From the NCBI GenBank assembly GCA_030765045.1, contig CM060967.1, positions 124,079,412 to 124,143,411 of the forward strand: a stretch of DNA of 64,000 bases. Direction: 5' to 3'. The notes below the pieces were generated by a model. The model saw only the letters and a program-made list of their open reading frames with translations. It made no database searches and was not told where the DNA came from. Source of the DNA: Tenodera sinensis (Eukaryota > Arthropoda > Insecta > Mantodea > Mantidae). Numbering within the stretch: the first letter of the stretch is position 1; each line of letters opens with the position of its first letter. A program made the translations under genes and the position numbers. Shown here in pieces: positions 54,733 to 64,000 of the stretch.

Positions 54733-54978
54733 GGCGGCGCCGTGGCCGAGCGGTTAGCGCGCTCGCCTACCACCTAGGCGGCCCGGGTTCGATCCCAGGG
54801 ACCCGCATGTGGTATTCGTGGTGGACGAAGCGGCGTCAGGGCGGGTTTTCTCCGGGTACTCCGGTTTCCCCCGCCATCTCATTCCACCGGTGCTCCATCT
54901 TCATGTATCATCAGTGTCACCGCCTGCGGTGCCGTAGTAGTAAAAGCGGGCGTTAAACACTACAACAACAACAACACA
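54733..54978 (+). mobile_element. tRNA-derived SINE inserted in family A, 10-bp target duplication
   Basis: Flanked by ACAACATTTA at 54723-54732 and 54979-54988. The head GGCGGCGCCGTGGCCGAGCG has box A (TGGCCGAGCGG), a perfect 5-bp anticodon-type stem (CGCCT/AGGCG) and box B (GGTTCGATCCC). The body matches the minus-strand copy at 29671-29907. The tail is CGTTAAACACTACAACAACA, an (AAC)n end rather than poly-A. The interrupted family A sequence joins cleanly once the insertion is removed. Confidence 0.95.
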
Positions 54979-55330
54979 ACAACATTTATGTATAAATTAA
55001 AATTGTTGTAGACTGAACCATTTCGGAGATGTTCCTCGTTATTTGTGTGAGCTTCCGAAAATTTAATTTTTCGTCAAATGGAACATCGTTGTTCATTTTT
55101 TTATGTTAGACATGCAAAGAGAAAATTTGAAAGCTTTAAAAAATTCTACTGTATCTCAAAACCTATTGTATTCCCATATTCACTTTGCACCTACAAGGAA
55201 ATAAGCAATAAGAAAATTTGTAAAAATGTTTATCTAAACTAACACGAAGAAGATATAGTAATAAGAGTTTATAAGAATGGTTAGTACAAGAGTAGAGCAA
55301 ATCATGTGAGTGCAACATATCAGATTTTTT

Positions 55331-57261
55331 AAAACTGTTTCATAAACTTTGGTGAAATTTCACAGTGCGTTACACTAACATCAGCAGCTGTTTATTTTCA
55401 AACGCTTATTCTCATAGTACTATTACTGCTCTGAAAACAATTAGTTTAAAATGAAAAGTTCCCAGGGACGTGAGTGGGGAAGCGATACTCTTTGTATAAA
55501 ATAACATGCATGGTGTTTGGTCACGGATCCCTCGCGTTACAAAAGATGTGAAACAAGAATCTCCCCTCGTGGCACAGCGGGTTGTCGTGTAATGGTCGTG
55601 TGAAGACCCCGGGGCAATGTGGCACGCTCGGGCACTGCGGGATGCGACCAGGCATTACCCGCTAATGACACTATTCATCGGTACCAAGTCTCTCTCTCTC
55701 TCCCACCACTGCTATCTTTAGCAATTATGTTTCTCTATAAACTACTCGCAACAAAATTCATTATTTCACCCTTTGGGACACTCAAGAGTGCATCTTACGA
55801 TGCTATTTTGACCTCACAAAATTGTTAGAGGAACAACGATGCTGTCGAAAAAAGAGAAAGAAATGCAGGGTGTAATGGGTGTAAGTGCAAATATTTATAG
55901 TCATAATTGAGTACAGTGTAATGAACAATATTACATCAACATTTGCTTCATTTGTGAATTTTAAGAGTATGTTTTCAGGTTGATTAGTAACTTCAAGTAT
56001 GTATGGCATAGAAGGCATGACAAGAGTAGTCCGGTCTCGTAATAACGAATGGTGTACCGGAACCAAGTTCCAATGCCTTCTGCAAGGTGAATAACTTCAG
56101 AATATCTAGACCAGTAGGTCACGCATTGAGGTTTGAATTCTGTTACACATTAAAATAAACAATGAATGCATTAGAAGTGCAAGGATAAACATTAAATCCT
56201 CAATTAAACCTATTTAATAATCTCATTCCTTTCTCTATGAAAGTTAAGTTATGGATAGCACAAATAATAAATATCTGGTGTGTAAGAATCGTGAGCTCGA
56301 CATTCATTTTCGCGAGGCCTGTTCGCCCTGCTTTACCCTTCAAAACAATCTGCCTTGGGAAATATAAACACATAGGGCTTGTGTGTGACACGTGTACTTG
56401 GAGCTATCAGCCAATCTGAAAACATTAGTCTTAATAACTAAAGTTATTAATGTGCAAATTAATAAATATTGAACTAATATGCATTACGTTGTCCTGAACA
56501 CCAATACAAATATCTGCATTTATAACCGTAAATCCCTGTATATCTGAATGTGTTACATCAACATAACCTATCTTTAAAATCCAAACAGGTTTTCCCTTGG
56601 GCAAATATGCTACTGTTTTTAAAACAGAGTTATGCTATTATTCAATTTATCCGCGAAAACATAAGGAGATACTTATACTGATAAACATATCCTTATCTTC
56701 TGAATTACTTAGGCTGCACTAAAGACTAATGTAATAAGATAGCGTCAGGACTGCTTTTAAATTGCCTAAATATGCTCTCAGGCTCGGAAATGGCTAATGT
56801 CACAAAAAAGTCACGGGTCCTGTGCTTTTAAGGTCTACTTTTTCTGTTTAGAAGGTTTTTCTGTGCTAACGCCTACTATACTCTATCTAGCCCTAGATCC
56901 GCACCTTGTATTGCTCCGCGATAACAATGTTCATGTCACCTGGGATTAACACGAACAAACGCCACGTGGACTCCTGGCTGGTATTTATGACGCAACAGAA
57001 CGATATTTACTCACGAGTTTCAGGAATAGCGCTGCTGTCGCGTTACATTCAAGTAGTCTTTACCAGGGTTATCGTACATCTTGAAAACTCACAGATAATC
57101 GCTGGTATTTAAGGTAGTATATTTTATGGTATGTTTTGGTTTCGGCGTATCGCGCGTTACTTGCTGACGGCTTGTGTTTACATCAAGTGCGGATCTTAGA
57201 GTGGAGCGATTATAGTTATACATTAGAGAAAATTCCTTCTGGATGAATAGGGCTTCACATT
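55331..57261. other. Unassigned DNA, 1.9 kb
   Basis: No recognisable coding domain or repeat. A short TC-run lies at 55689-55702. Frames at 55619-55828, 55803-56066 and 56906-57112 are unassigned. Confidence 0.4.
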
Positions 57262-57385
57262 ACTTATACATTTCATTTATCATGTATAGCTACATCTTAA
57301 GAACATGCTATTTTAAACAACATGGTTAGTAGCATTTTTTTAAAAAATCCAGTAGTTGACAATATTTCATACAAGGTGAAAAGTA
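57262..57385 (+). mobile_element. Possible small family A fragment
   Basis: ATACATTTCATTTATCATGT, ATCTTAAGAACATGCTATTT and GGTTAGTAGCATTTTT follow the TTCATTTGTCATAAAAATAT to CGTTAGAGCCATTTT block of sense copies. Nothing recognisable lies on either side. Confidence 0.45.
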
Positions 57386-57854
57386 CTGCCTCGGCCATGT
57401 ATCTATTAACCAAGGATTCCACATGATGAGTGAAACAAATGTATCGGATACAATTACTGTCAATAAAGAGCCGTTCCTTCTTGACAAATGGATACAAATG
57501 GTTTATCATTTCACTAATTTTTGCGCAAGTATATATTGTGCAAGCAATGCTGTAATGCATTTCTACCTTTGAATTTAGTCACAACTTAGTGTTAAAATGT
57601 AATACAAGGTTCACTTTCAAAGAGAGATTTGACAACGTCATGTTAACATTAGATTGTTACTAAATTCATTCCAATTAAAATAAAAGGACATTACGGCTAT
57701 GTTCACATAATGCTTGCGCGACAATTAGTAAAATAATAAACCATTTATATTCATTCGTCAAGAAGCTAGATGACTCCAAATATTTGACACAAATTATTTT
57801 TTTCGGTGAAATTATTCTTTACAGACAATAATTATTGTATTGGATATATCTGTT

Positions 57855-58375
57855 TTAGATGACAAAGTAAATACAGCAAAAAAAATGCCTTTTATCAACT
57901 GAGAACAAAATGGAGCTCACAAAATATACATACGAATACTAAAATATAATTTTTAAATCAAACAAACTCTTTGTATTGCTATATGATTGTGAAATGTGGA
58001 CAACGGCGCAAGAAATAAATACAAAACTACACAATTTTGGTAATCAATGCCTAAGATACATTCTGAGAATTTGGTGGCCGAAAATCATCAGCAATAGTGT
58101 ATTATGGGAAATTACAAATCAAAGAAATAAAGAAACGAAAATGGAAATGGATTGGACATACATTGAGAAAGGAACCAGAGAATGTAAACAGACAGGTATT
58201 AGAATAGAACCCACAGGGAGAAAGGAGAATTGGAAGACCGAGAGTAACTTGGAGTTGAAGCAAGACTAAAAGCAATGAATATGCCATGGAAGATGATGCA
58301 GGTTTTGTCAAAGAAAAGAGTTCCATGGGGAAGATTTGTTACGGCCCTATGTTCCACCTAGGAATTAAAGGAATT
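57855..58375 (+). mobile_element. LINE reverse transcriptase C-terminal remnant
   Basis: AFYQLRTKWSSQNIHTNTKI near 57888 is followed, after a stop and frame change, by LFVLLYDCEMWTTAQEINTK near 57969. Then LRYILRIWWPKIISNSVLWE near 58051, and further on PTGRKENWKTES near 58212 and PWGRFVTALCST near 58325. It is the order of an RT C-terminus: thumb, LLYGCETW-like block, WW-containing helix, and terminal FVTALCS. The frame at 57976-58269 is an open part of it. The other pieces are frame-shifted, so it is dead. Confidence 0.8.
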
Positions 58376-59198
58376 AATTGATTTATAGATATATTTGTTA
58401 GACTCATTATGTAAAATGCCTGGTTAAGGTTGGAAAAGCAGTACCTTCCACCCGGTGGGGGGATTTTCCTCAAAATGTTAATTTCTTTGTAATCCGGACC
58501 ATGTGATTGTAATTTTAATGCCTAACACATAAATTCTTTTTTGAAAATATAAACATTACAGTCAGAGTAAACGAGAAAGTTGAAAAGAAAGGCACAGGAA
58601 ACAGATGCTCCCACAGCGTGTAAATTTATTCTCTCACGTTGTTCCAGTGGACTTCACTATAAAATAGGGATGCTCAAATTATCATAAAGAAACCTACTGT
58701 GGGCAACATGTAGGAGAGGAATTTATACTAGTCCAAAGAAAAAAAAAGGCATCTCTGTAGGGGATGTAAACCCCTAGTGGAGATAGTACATCCGCAGGAG
58801 AGAATAAAAATAAGGTCTGGCTATCCATGTTGCAAATTTAGAGAGGGGGAGGGTTGTAATCATTAGCAAAACACTAAACCTGGCGGTGCTCATCATTATA
58901 CCCCTAACACGTGCCGCTAAAATGTTAACTAAAACCCAATAAACAAGTCGACGTTCGCCGAGCAAAATAATTGGGCATTCTCGTAGAGCTAGACCGCGTG
59001 TTCTGCCTGTGCGGTTTTTCTTTTGAGGTTACTAATCCTACCATTATCTCTTCCCTCACGTTACGCGCACTCGCTCGCTCGCTGTGTTTGGTTAGCACAT
59101 CCTAAAGCAACTCTGGGAGCGAACCGCTCGCCGTCCAAAGCCATGTTGAAACGTGGCCAACTGTACACTCTCACTTCATGTAAAACACTAACAAAAAG
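58376..59198. other. Unassigned DNA
   Basis: No recognisable element. The section at 58980-59160 is GC-richer and contains ACTCGCTCGCTCGCTG. Confidence 0.4.
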
Positions 59199-60186
59199 CT
59201 GATGTGTTAACATTCATATGATCTTCTCCGCCGCCTGCGCTCTTCCTAATGATCTTAACCCTCCGTTAGTAGCGCGGGGCCTAATAGGCCCTCACTATAT
59301 CTTTGTGCTTATATGCTTGCATTTATTACTTTCTCTACTGCGTTTAGTAGAGAAAGTATTGTATTCCACCCAAAAATTCGATGTCGAGATTCACCAGAAA
59401 TATGTTTTGAGGCCCCCTGAATCTAAAAAGAATCATTTTCAGAAACAGGCTCGTGTATGTTTGTGTCTTTGTGTCTCTCACTCAGTGGACAGCTTAACTC
59501 AAAAACGATAAGTATACTAAATACCAAGTATTTAAGTTTAATGTCTTTCAAGGATGCCACACGAAGATTTTGAACAAAATTGCTCCAACCTAAACTACCC
59601 TTTACATGGAAAATTTTTCGAACATTTTGATTTTCTTGAAAATGGCTCTAATGATTTTGACTAAAATGACATATGTTTGAGGTATTTTTATGACAAATGA
59701 AATGTATATCTTAATCTTTTTTGGTTATAGCCCCTGTAGTCGTATTTACTCTGGACGACTTTTGCATAACTGGTAAACCGTTAGAGATAGACCAAATCAT
59801 ACTATACAAAAATGTAGATCTTGCTAAAATACACACTTTATGTCTGAATAAATTTTCTTGGAGGGTGAACCATTTCGGAGATATTCCTTGTTATATGTGT
59901 CAGTTTCAGAAAACTTAAAACTTTCGTGAAATGGAACATCGTTGTTCCTTTTTTTATATGTTAAGTGTGCAAAGAGAACGGAATCTCAAAGCTTTAAAAG
60001 ATCTGACTATCGCTCAAAGCCTACTGTATTCTAATATTCCCCTTGTATCTACAAGGAAATAAGCAATAAGATAAGTTGTACAAATGTTTATCTCAACTAA
60101 CACTAAGAAGATATAGGAATAAGAGTTTGTAAGAATGGTTAGTACAGGAGTAGAGAAAGTCATTTGAGTGCAACACATCAGATTTT
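59199..60186 (-). mobile_element. Family A copy with extra TC-type end at the hairpin side
   Basis: A TC-type end (CTGATGTGTTAACATTCATA) lies at 59199. Then 128 bp of unrelated, GC-richer DNA is followed by the family A copy at 59327: a perfect hairpin (TACTTTCTCTACT / AGTAGAGAAAGTA, 6-nt loop), GTATTGTATTCCACCCAAAA, TTTTGAGGCCCCCTGAATCT, and an unexpanded site (GTGTATGTTTGTGTCTTTGT). Then AACTACCCTTTACATGGAAA, GGCTATAGCC-like TTATAGCCCCTGTAGTCGTA and the TC end GTAGAGAAAGTCATTTGAGT to CATCAGATTTTTT. It may be a TIR-flanked element of about 990 bp. Confidence 0.92.
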
Positions 60187-61076
60187 TTAAATTGTACGAG
60201 ATATTTCCTTCATTCCCCTGTTTAGCTTAAATACGCATAGTTTTTATTACCATTATGTTACTAGATTGATAAATAAAGTTAAACAAAACCTAGTATGAGC
60301 ACACTATAGATTATAATTTGTACATAGAAAAATAATAAATTACTCTTTTGAAATATTTAATACATGTTACATTACGCCCCATTGAATCAATTTGGTGTTG
60401 CCATAACTAAAACCGATTCTACAAGTACGAACAAACCTGAAAGTTAGCCAATGGGGAAGCAAGGTGAAGGTCAGCGTATGGCAGCTGCAGAGACTAGAAA
60501 TTTAAGTCGTTTAAGCATAAAATAAATGGATAATTGCACGTCACTCCATGAAGAACTAGGCATTCCTTCGACTTATTACCTTGAGACCAATTTCGGACTA
60601 TATAGCCAGGAAAAAAGTTTAAAAGAGTGAGAATAGTACGACACGTTGAATAAACTGGGATGGAAAGTGTAAATACGTGGAACCTTGGGCAGACGAAAGC
60701 CTGGACAAAACGGAGTGATGCCCTCACTATGGGCAAGAGAACTAGAGTGAATCTCACCTTCCAGCCAAAGTGTAATCCCCAGAGGGCAATCCAGAGCAGT
60801 CACCAACAACAAGACAATTTTGAAAAACAAAAATTCAAACTGTACAACACACATGTACAACACACATGGTGAACATGCTGTCCCTGTTCATGGTGTGAAC
60901 ATTATTCTGCTTCTGTTTCGAGGGACAAAAAGTTACCTCGTCCAGAAAATGTCTACATATTTTGACAACAATCAGCTTATTGCATTGATGATAATGCTCT
61001 TCAGCACTAACCGACTGGCGGGCTGAAGAGATAAGAAGACGAAGGAGCACTCTCCCCGCGCTATAGAGAAAGTCGA
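60187..61076. other. Unassigned DNA
   Basis: Overlapping short frames on both strands (60494-61050) show no recognisable domain. ACAACACACATGTACAACACACATG at 60843 is a short direct repeat. Confidence 0.4.
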
Positions 61077-61103
61077 TTTTTTTTTTTTTTTTTTTTTTTT
61101 TTT
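61077..61103. repeat. T-run of 27
   Basis: A homopolymer. Read on the minus strand it could be the poly-A end of a retroposed sequence lying to its right (61104 onward), but no target duplication is seen. Confidence 0.9.
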
Positions 61104-61226
61104 CTGGTAGCCTCTTTCAACGCGAACATTCTTGAACGTGCTCACGAACGATGTAGTGGGTTGTCCTTGTTCGACAAAGTGGTGATTGTTCAGGGTGTTC
61201 CACGAGTGAGCTTGTGAAGTGCAGCG

Positions 61227-61337
61227 ATGGCTGCTTCAGCGAGCGATAAGAAAAGTCTTGTGTTCAACGTCCCAGGGAGTGAAACAAAAGGAAGAGGCAG
61301 CCGCTCGGCATGTGTTCATTGCACCGCTTCATCGTGA
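61227..61337 (+). CDS. Short unrecognised frame, possible transposase N-terminus
   Basis: ATG at 61227 opens 36 codons beginning MAASASDKKSLVFNV and containing SRSACVHCTASS before a stop. A Cys-x-x-Cys pair after a basic stretch is how BED-finger/hAT transposases often start, but the finger is incomplete and the sequence is far too short. The frame is followed by the degenerate tandem repeat at 61342. I do not claim a function. Confidence 0.15.
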   Translation: MAASASDKKSLVFNVPGSETKGRGSRSACVHCTASS

Positions 61338-61341
61338 GAAA

Positions 61342-61545
61342 AAGTGAAGTGACACTGTCAATTGAACTACATCACAATAGTGAAGTGAAAGTGTAAACTA
61401 AACTGTTTCACATTAATGAAGTGACAGTGTAAACTGAACTAAAACCTATTAGTGAAGTGACATTTGAACTATTGAACTAGATCAAAGTGACAGTGAAAAT
61501 CAACTACATAACATTAGTGAAGTAACAGTGGTAGTGAACTAAAGC
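61342..61545 (+). repeat. Degenerate tandem repeat, GTGAAGTGACAGTG unit
   Basis: Copies of (T/A)AGTGAAGTGACAGTG followed by a (T)AAACTGAACTA-like block recur at 61342, 61377, 61416, 61452, 61482 and 61515, at 30-40 bp spacing with drift and partial deletion. Confidence 0.8.
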
Positions 61546-61842
61546 ACCACAATATTTAGAGCCATACATAACTAATATTACACTTAATCACTGTACTCGT
61601 TGCACATGAAACTAGCAGAATCCGTAACTCCACTCGTATTACCTGATGTGTGAGTTGTTAAAGGAACAATTACTACTATTCACTAAAGTAGGAAGAAATT
61701 AGTTAATGGGATACTACTGAACTGTGAAGTGAATCCCGTTCTGCCTGTCTCTTCCCCGCTTTCCTCTCCCCCTCACTCGCTCTCCGCGTGTCTGCGCAAA
61801 ATACGCGATATGTGATCTTTGAACTTTGATAAAAGCATTTCT
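61546..61842. other. Unassigned DNA
   Basis: No recognisable element between the tandem array and the TIR-flanked derivative. Confidence 0.4.
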
Positions 61843-62485
61843 GGTAAGTTGCATTCACGTGACTTCCTCTACTCGCTCTTCAGATGTTTTCAAGAAAATC
61901 CTTCCTCAAACTACCTACCACATTACAAATGTTTCATCATTTGTCATTTTCTCAAACTCTACGATTTTGATCAAAACGGTATATGTTTAATGCAGAATAA
62001 AACATATCTTGAGTTCCCTTGCCGTAGACCATGAAGTCCTGTTCATTCGGAGTTACTTTTGTATTATTTTTGTATAATATCCTTGCTACTCTGTGTTATC
62101 TCCCATTTTAATATAAACTCACTATATAAACATACGTATAGCACAAAAACTTTGTCAAATAAAAAATTTGCGACATGAATCATTTTTGTTATTCATGGAA
62201 CTTTCAAACACATAGGTACTCCTTTGAATGCTACTCCGGCATTCGCTTGTTTCTCCTGGTCGTGTCAGAATATGAAATTTATAAGCGAGCAAATAATGCA
62301 CTTTTTCAAGATTTGACCATGGTTTCAACCTTTTCTATATCCTTGTGGCTAAAGTCAAACATATAATAAAACCATTCCTGCAAATACATATCACCATTAA
62401 TATGAAGAAAACATGATTTTTTGTAACACATAGTTATAGTAGAGAGCATAGAGAAGGTCGTGTGAATTTAACACATCAGATTTTT
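61843..62485 (-). mobile_element. TIR-flanked internal-deletion derivative of family A (~640 bp)
   Basis: The left end GTTGCATTCACGTGACTTCC and right end CATAGAGAAGGTCGTGTGAA plus ACACATCAGA are inverted TC-type ends. Immediately inside the left end comes GATGTTTTCAAGAAAATCCT and CTCAAACTACC, so the hairpin, tail and microsatellite are missing. The rest follows family A in order: CTACGATTTTGATCAAAACG, GCCGTAGACCATGAAGTCCT, and a TTTTTGTTATTCATGGAAC block. It is diverged. Confidence 0.75.
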
Positions 62486-64000
62486 AAGGAATTGCCACTA
62501 AAGCATCCTACTTTTCGCATAACCATAACTAATAGTAACAAATGTACAGTATTGATGGAATAACCAACACATTCATAATATATATTTGCAGCTCATGAGT
62601 AATTCTATTTAAAATGGATCCCACTTTACGATTTCTGACCACATCTTTTATTTTCTCAAAGACGTTCTGGAGTATTGGTTCTAGGTATGTAATTCTTCCT
62701 CTGAGTACTCATTCAGTATTAGCATTTGCGTTTACTTCTCAAGGAACGACAATCCAGGGTTGTTTGTTTACTTTATGGATTGAATTCCTGACTAGATTCA
62801 TGCCATGCAAGATCTTCACCAAACTCATTCAATGACAATGATTTTTTAGATCCTGATGAGAAGACATGTCTTACGGTGCTTTGCTTAGGTTTGGGAGGGG
62901 GGGGGGTTACCTACAACTTCTTTTTAACTTATCTGATTATTGTTATGAAAAATACGTTCTGGCTCCAACTGATAAACCATCGATACCGCCAATAAGGGAA
63001 TACAGAGTCAGAAAATAGATCTATTAAATTCATAACTGAACTTAGTTTAAACTGTTGTAGCATCATTGTGTATACTTTAAATCAATGTAACGCCTGTAAG
63101 CTGACTGTTGTTGCTGGTATATGATAAACTTCGTAAGTTATACTTTAATATTTATTCACTATTGTTAACTTCTGATTAAACAAAATTTTAAAAATGTGCA
63201 AAAAGAGATAAAGTTCTGTATAATTTTTTGAAAACACAGAAGTGGGGAAAAGGTTGCTGAAGCATGAAATATGAGTATAAGGTGGAAAAACGTAGTAATC
63301 TCACAAAAAGATGCAACAAATAGTATTTGCTTTGGTTCGTTTCATGTCCCCAAACATATATTATACTGACCTATCAGTATGAGAATGTTCATACTTTCGT
63401 AAAAAAAACCTTTAATTATTATTTAAACAATTGATATACACAACATTTTAAAATATAACTATCTACTATCTTATTCAGGAAGAGGTTCCATTCCTTCAAG
63501 ATCTGAGTGCAGTGCGTTCTTGAGCACTGTGTATGTTCGTCTTAGACGCACGGTGTGAAAATGGCGAAGTTAACCCCACATCTTCCCCCGCTACGTGTAT
63601 TGTGTACCGCTACGTGTGCCTAGGGATATTCTTTAATATTTCGACAACATATCTTCTATTTACGTATGTAATTGTTAAAAATTGCTTCTATATATGCGAA
63701 CTATTTCTACCTATGCGATGGACAAGAGGGCTGATGGATGATGTAGGTTTTTTAAATGTCTACATATATATTGAATGGGCCCAAACTACTTTAACAGGAG
63801 GTGATTGAATTTGCAAAGAGAGTTCTTGGGCAAATTAAATGTTTATATCAATGCAAGTCGTGCTTCTATGGTAGCTGAGTGTTCGAGTGATGTGCTGAGA
63901 TTGAGGTGATGCACAACTGGACGGGAGCCAGGACAGAACAAGACCATCACCACGGACATGATGGAGCATAATCGCCATGCGACAGCTGTCTACGGCTATT
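62486..64000. other. Unassigned DNA to the window end
   Basis: No recognisable repeat. Plus frames at 62614-62835 (73 codons) and 63533-63808 (91 codons) have no domain I can name. A G-run lies at 62897-62906. AT-rich DNA lies at 63400-63480. Confidence 0.4.

Larger units (their letters stand above)
54135..55330 (-). mobile_element. Family A copy with expanded (TG)n and nested SINE
   Basis: On the + strand: TTTTTACTTTCTCTACTACG, GGGGAAGTATTGTATTCCAC, TCGATGTCGACATTTCGCCA, an A-run, the 87-bp (TG)n, GAGTCTGTGGACAGCTTAAC, TCCATGTAGTCCTGTTTACT and TCTTGCTAAAACACAACATT. The SINE interrupts at 54733. Then come TATGTATAAATTAAAATTGT, GACTGAACCATTTCGGAGAT, TCAAAACCTATTGTATTCCC, and the TC end GTAGAGCAAATCATGTGAGT to ATATCAGATTTTTT. 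Confidence 0.95.

Noticed and set aside
63850..63910. SINE-like head GGTAGCTGAGTG with TTCGAG
   Set aside because: The spacing of the candidate A and B boxes is too short and no body matches the SINEs found here.

Overview
The window looks like AT-rich, intron-scale or intergenic nuclear DNA from an arthropod, most likely an insect. The mix of RTE-like and jockey-like LINEs, tRNA-derived SINEs, mariner-type transposases and very long (CA)n tracts fits a large, repeat-rich insect genome. A cockroach-like (blattodean) source is only a guess from the style of the LINE proteins. I find no convincing host gene, no intact tRNA or rRNA gene and no CRISPR array. The longest open frame is about 156 codons and shows no recognisable domain. 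All recognisable coding sequence belongs to broken transposable elements.

The dominant feature is one dispersed repeat, called 'family A' here, with about 28 full or partial copies totalling roughly 13 kb. Strand convention: '+' means the copy begins with its TC end (TCTGATGTGTTGCAC...) on the + strand. In sense order a copy has: a TC end flanked by a run of A; a subterminal ACTTTCTCTAC motif; an AT-rich body of about 600 bp; a (CA)n microsatellite at a fixed internal position; about 120 bp of tail; and a 3' hairpin made of ACTTTCTCTACT and AGTAGAGAAAGT, followed by A-rich DNA. This layout resembles Helentron-associated non-autonomous elements (HINE/DINE-1 type). Copies are nested in each other (27461-28890, 47762-49275, 34174-35183), inverted (10507-11795), or joined as partial tandems (19529, 42736). 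Many of the long (CA)n/(TG)n tracts are expansions of a short seed inside this repeat.

Region by region. 0-5 kb: a family A copy interrupted by a repeat flanked by a 12-bp target duplication, a related copy carrying a tRNA-like module, and a LINE tail. 5-10 kb: mostly unassigned, with a transposase remnant. 10-20 kb: an inverted family A pair, a Penelope-like endonuclease remnant, a shared unknown protein fragment, a near-perfect hairpin and a tandem pair of family A. 20-26 kb: LINE tail, jockey RT, family A, the second unknown protein fragment and a mariner tail. 26-36 kb: nested family A copies, SINEs, and copy 1 of a 550-bp duplication interrupted by a LINE. 36-46 kb: split family A copies around a 1.9-kb GC-richer block with a 129-bp tandem repeat, copy 2 of the duplication, and a LINE inside family A. 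46-64 kb: LINE RT with a YVDD box, nested family A copies, a SINE with a poly-A tail and target duplication, a second LINE, a DDE transposase, a SINE inside family A, another LINE tail, a degenerate tandem array, and a 640-bp TIR-flanked family A derivative.

There is no gene network here. The biology is layered transposition: older family A copies were hit by younger family A copies, LINEs and SINEs, with several target-site duplications still readable.
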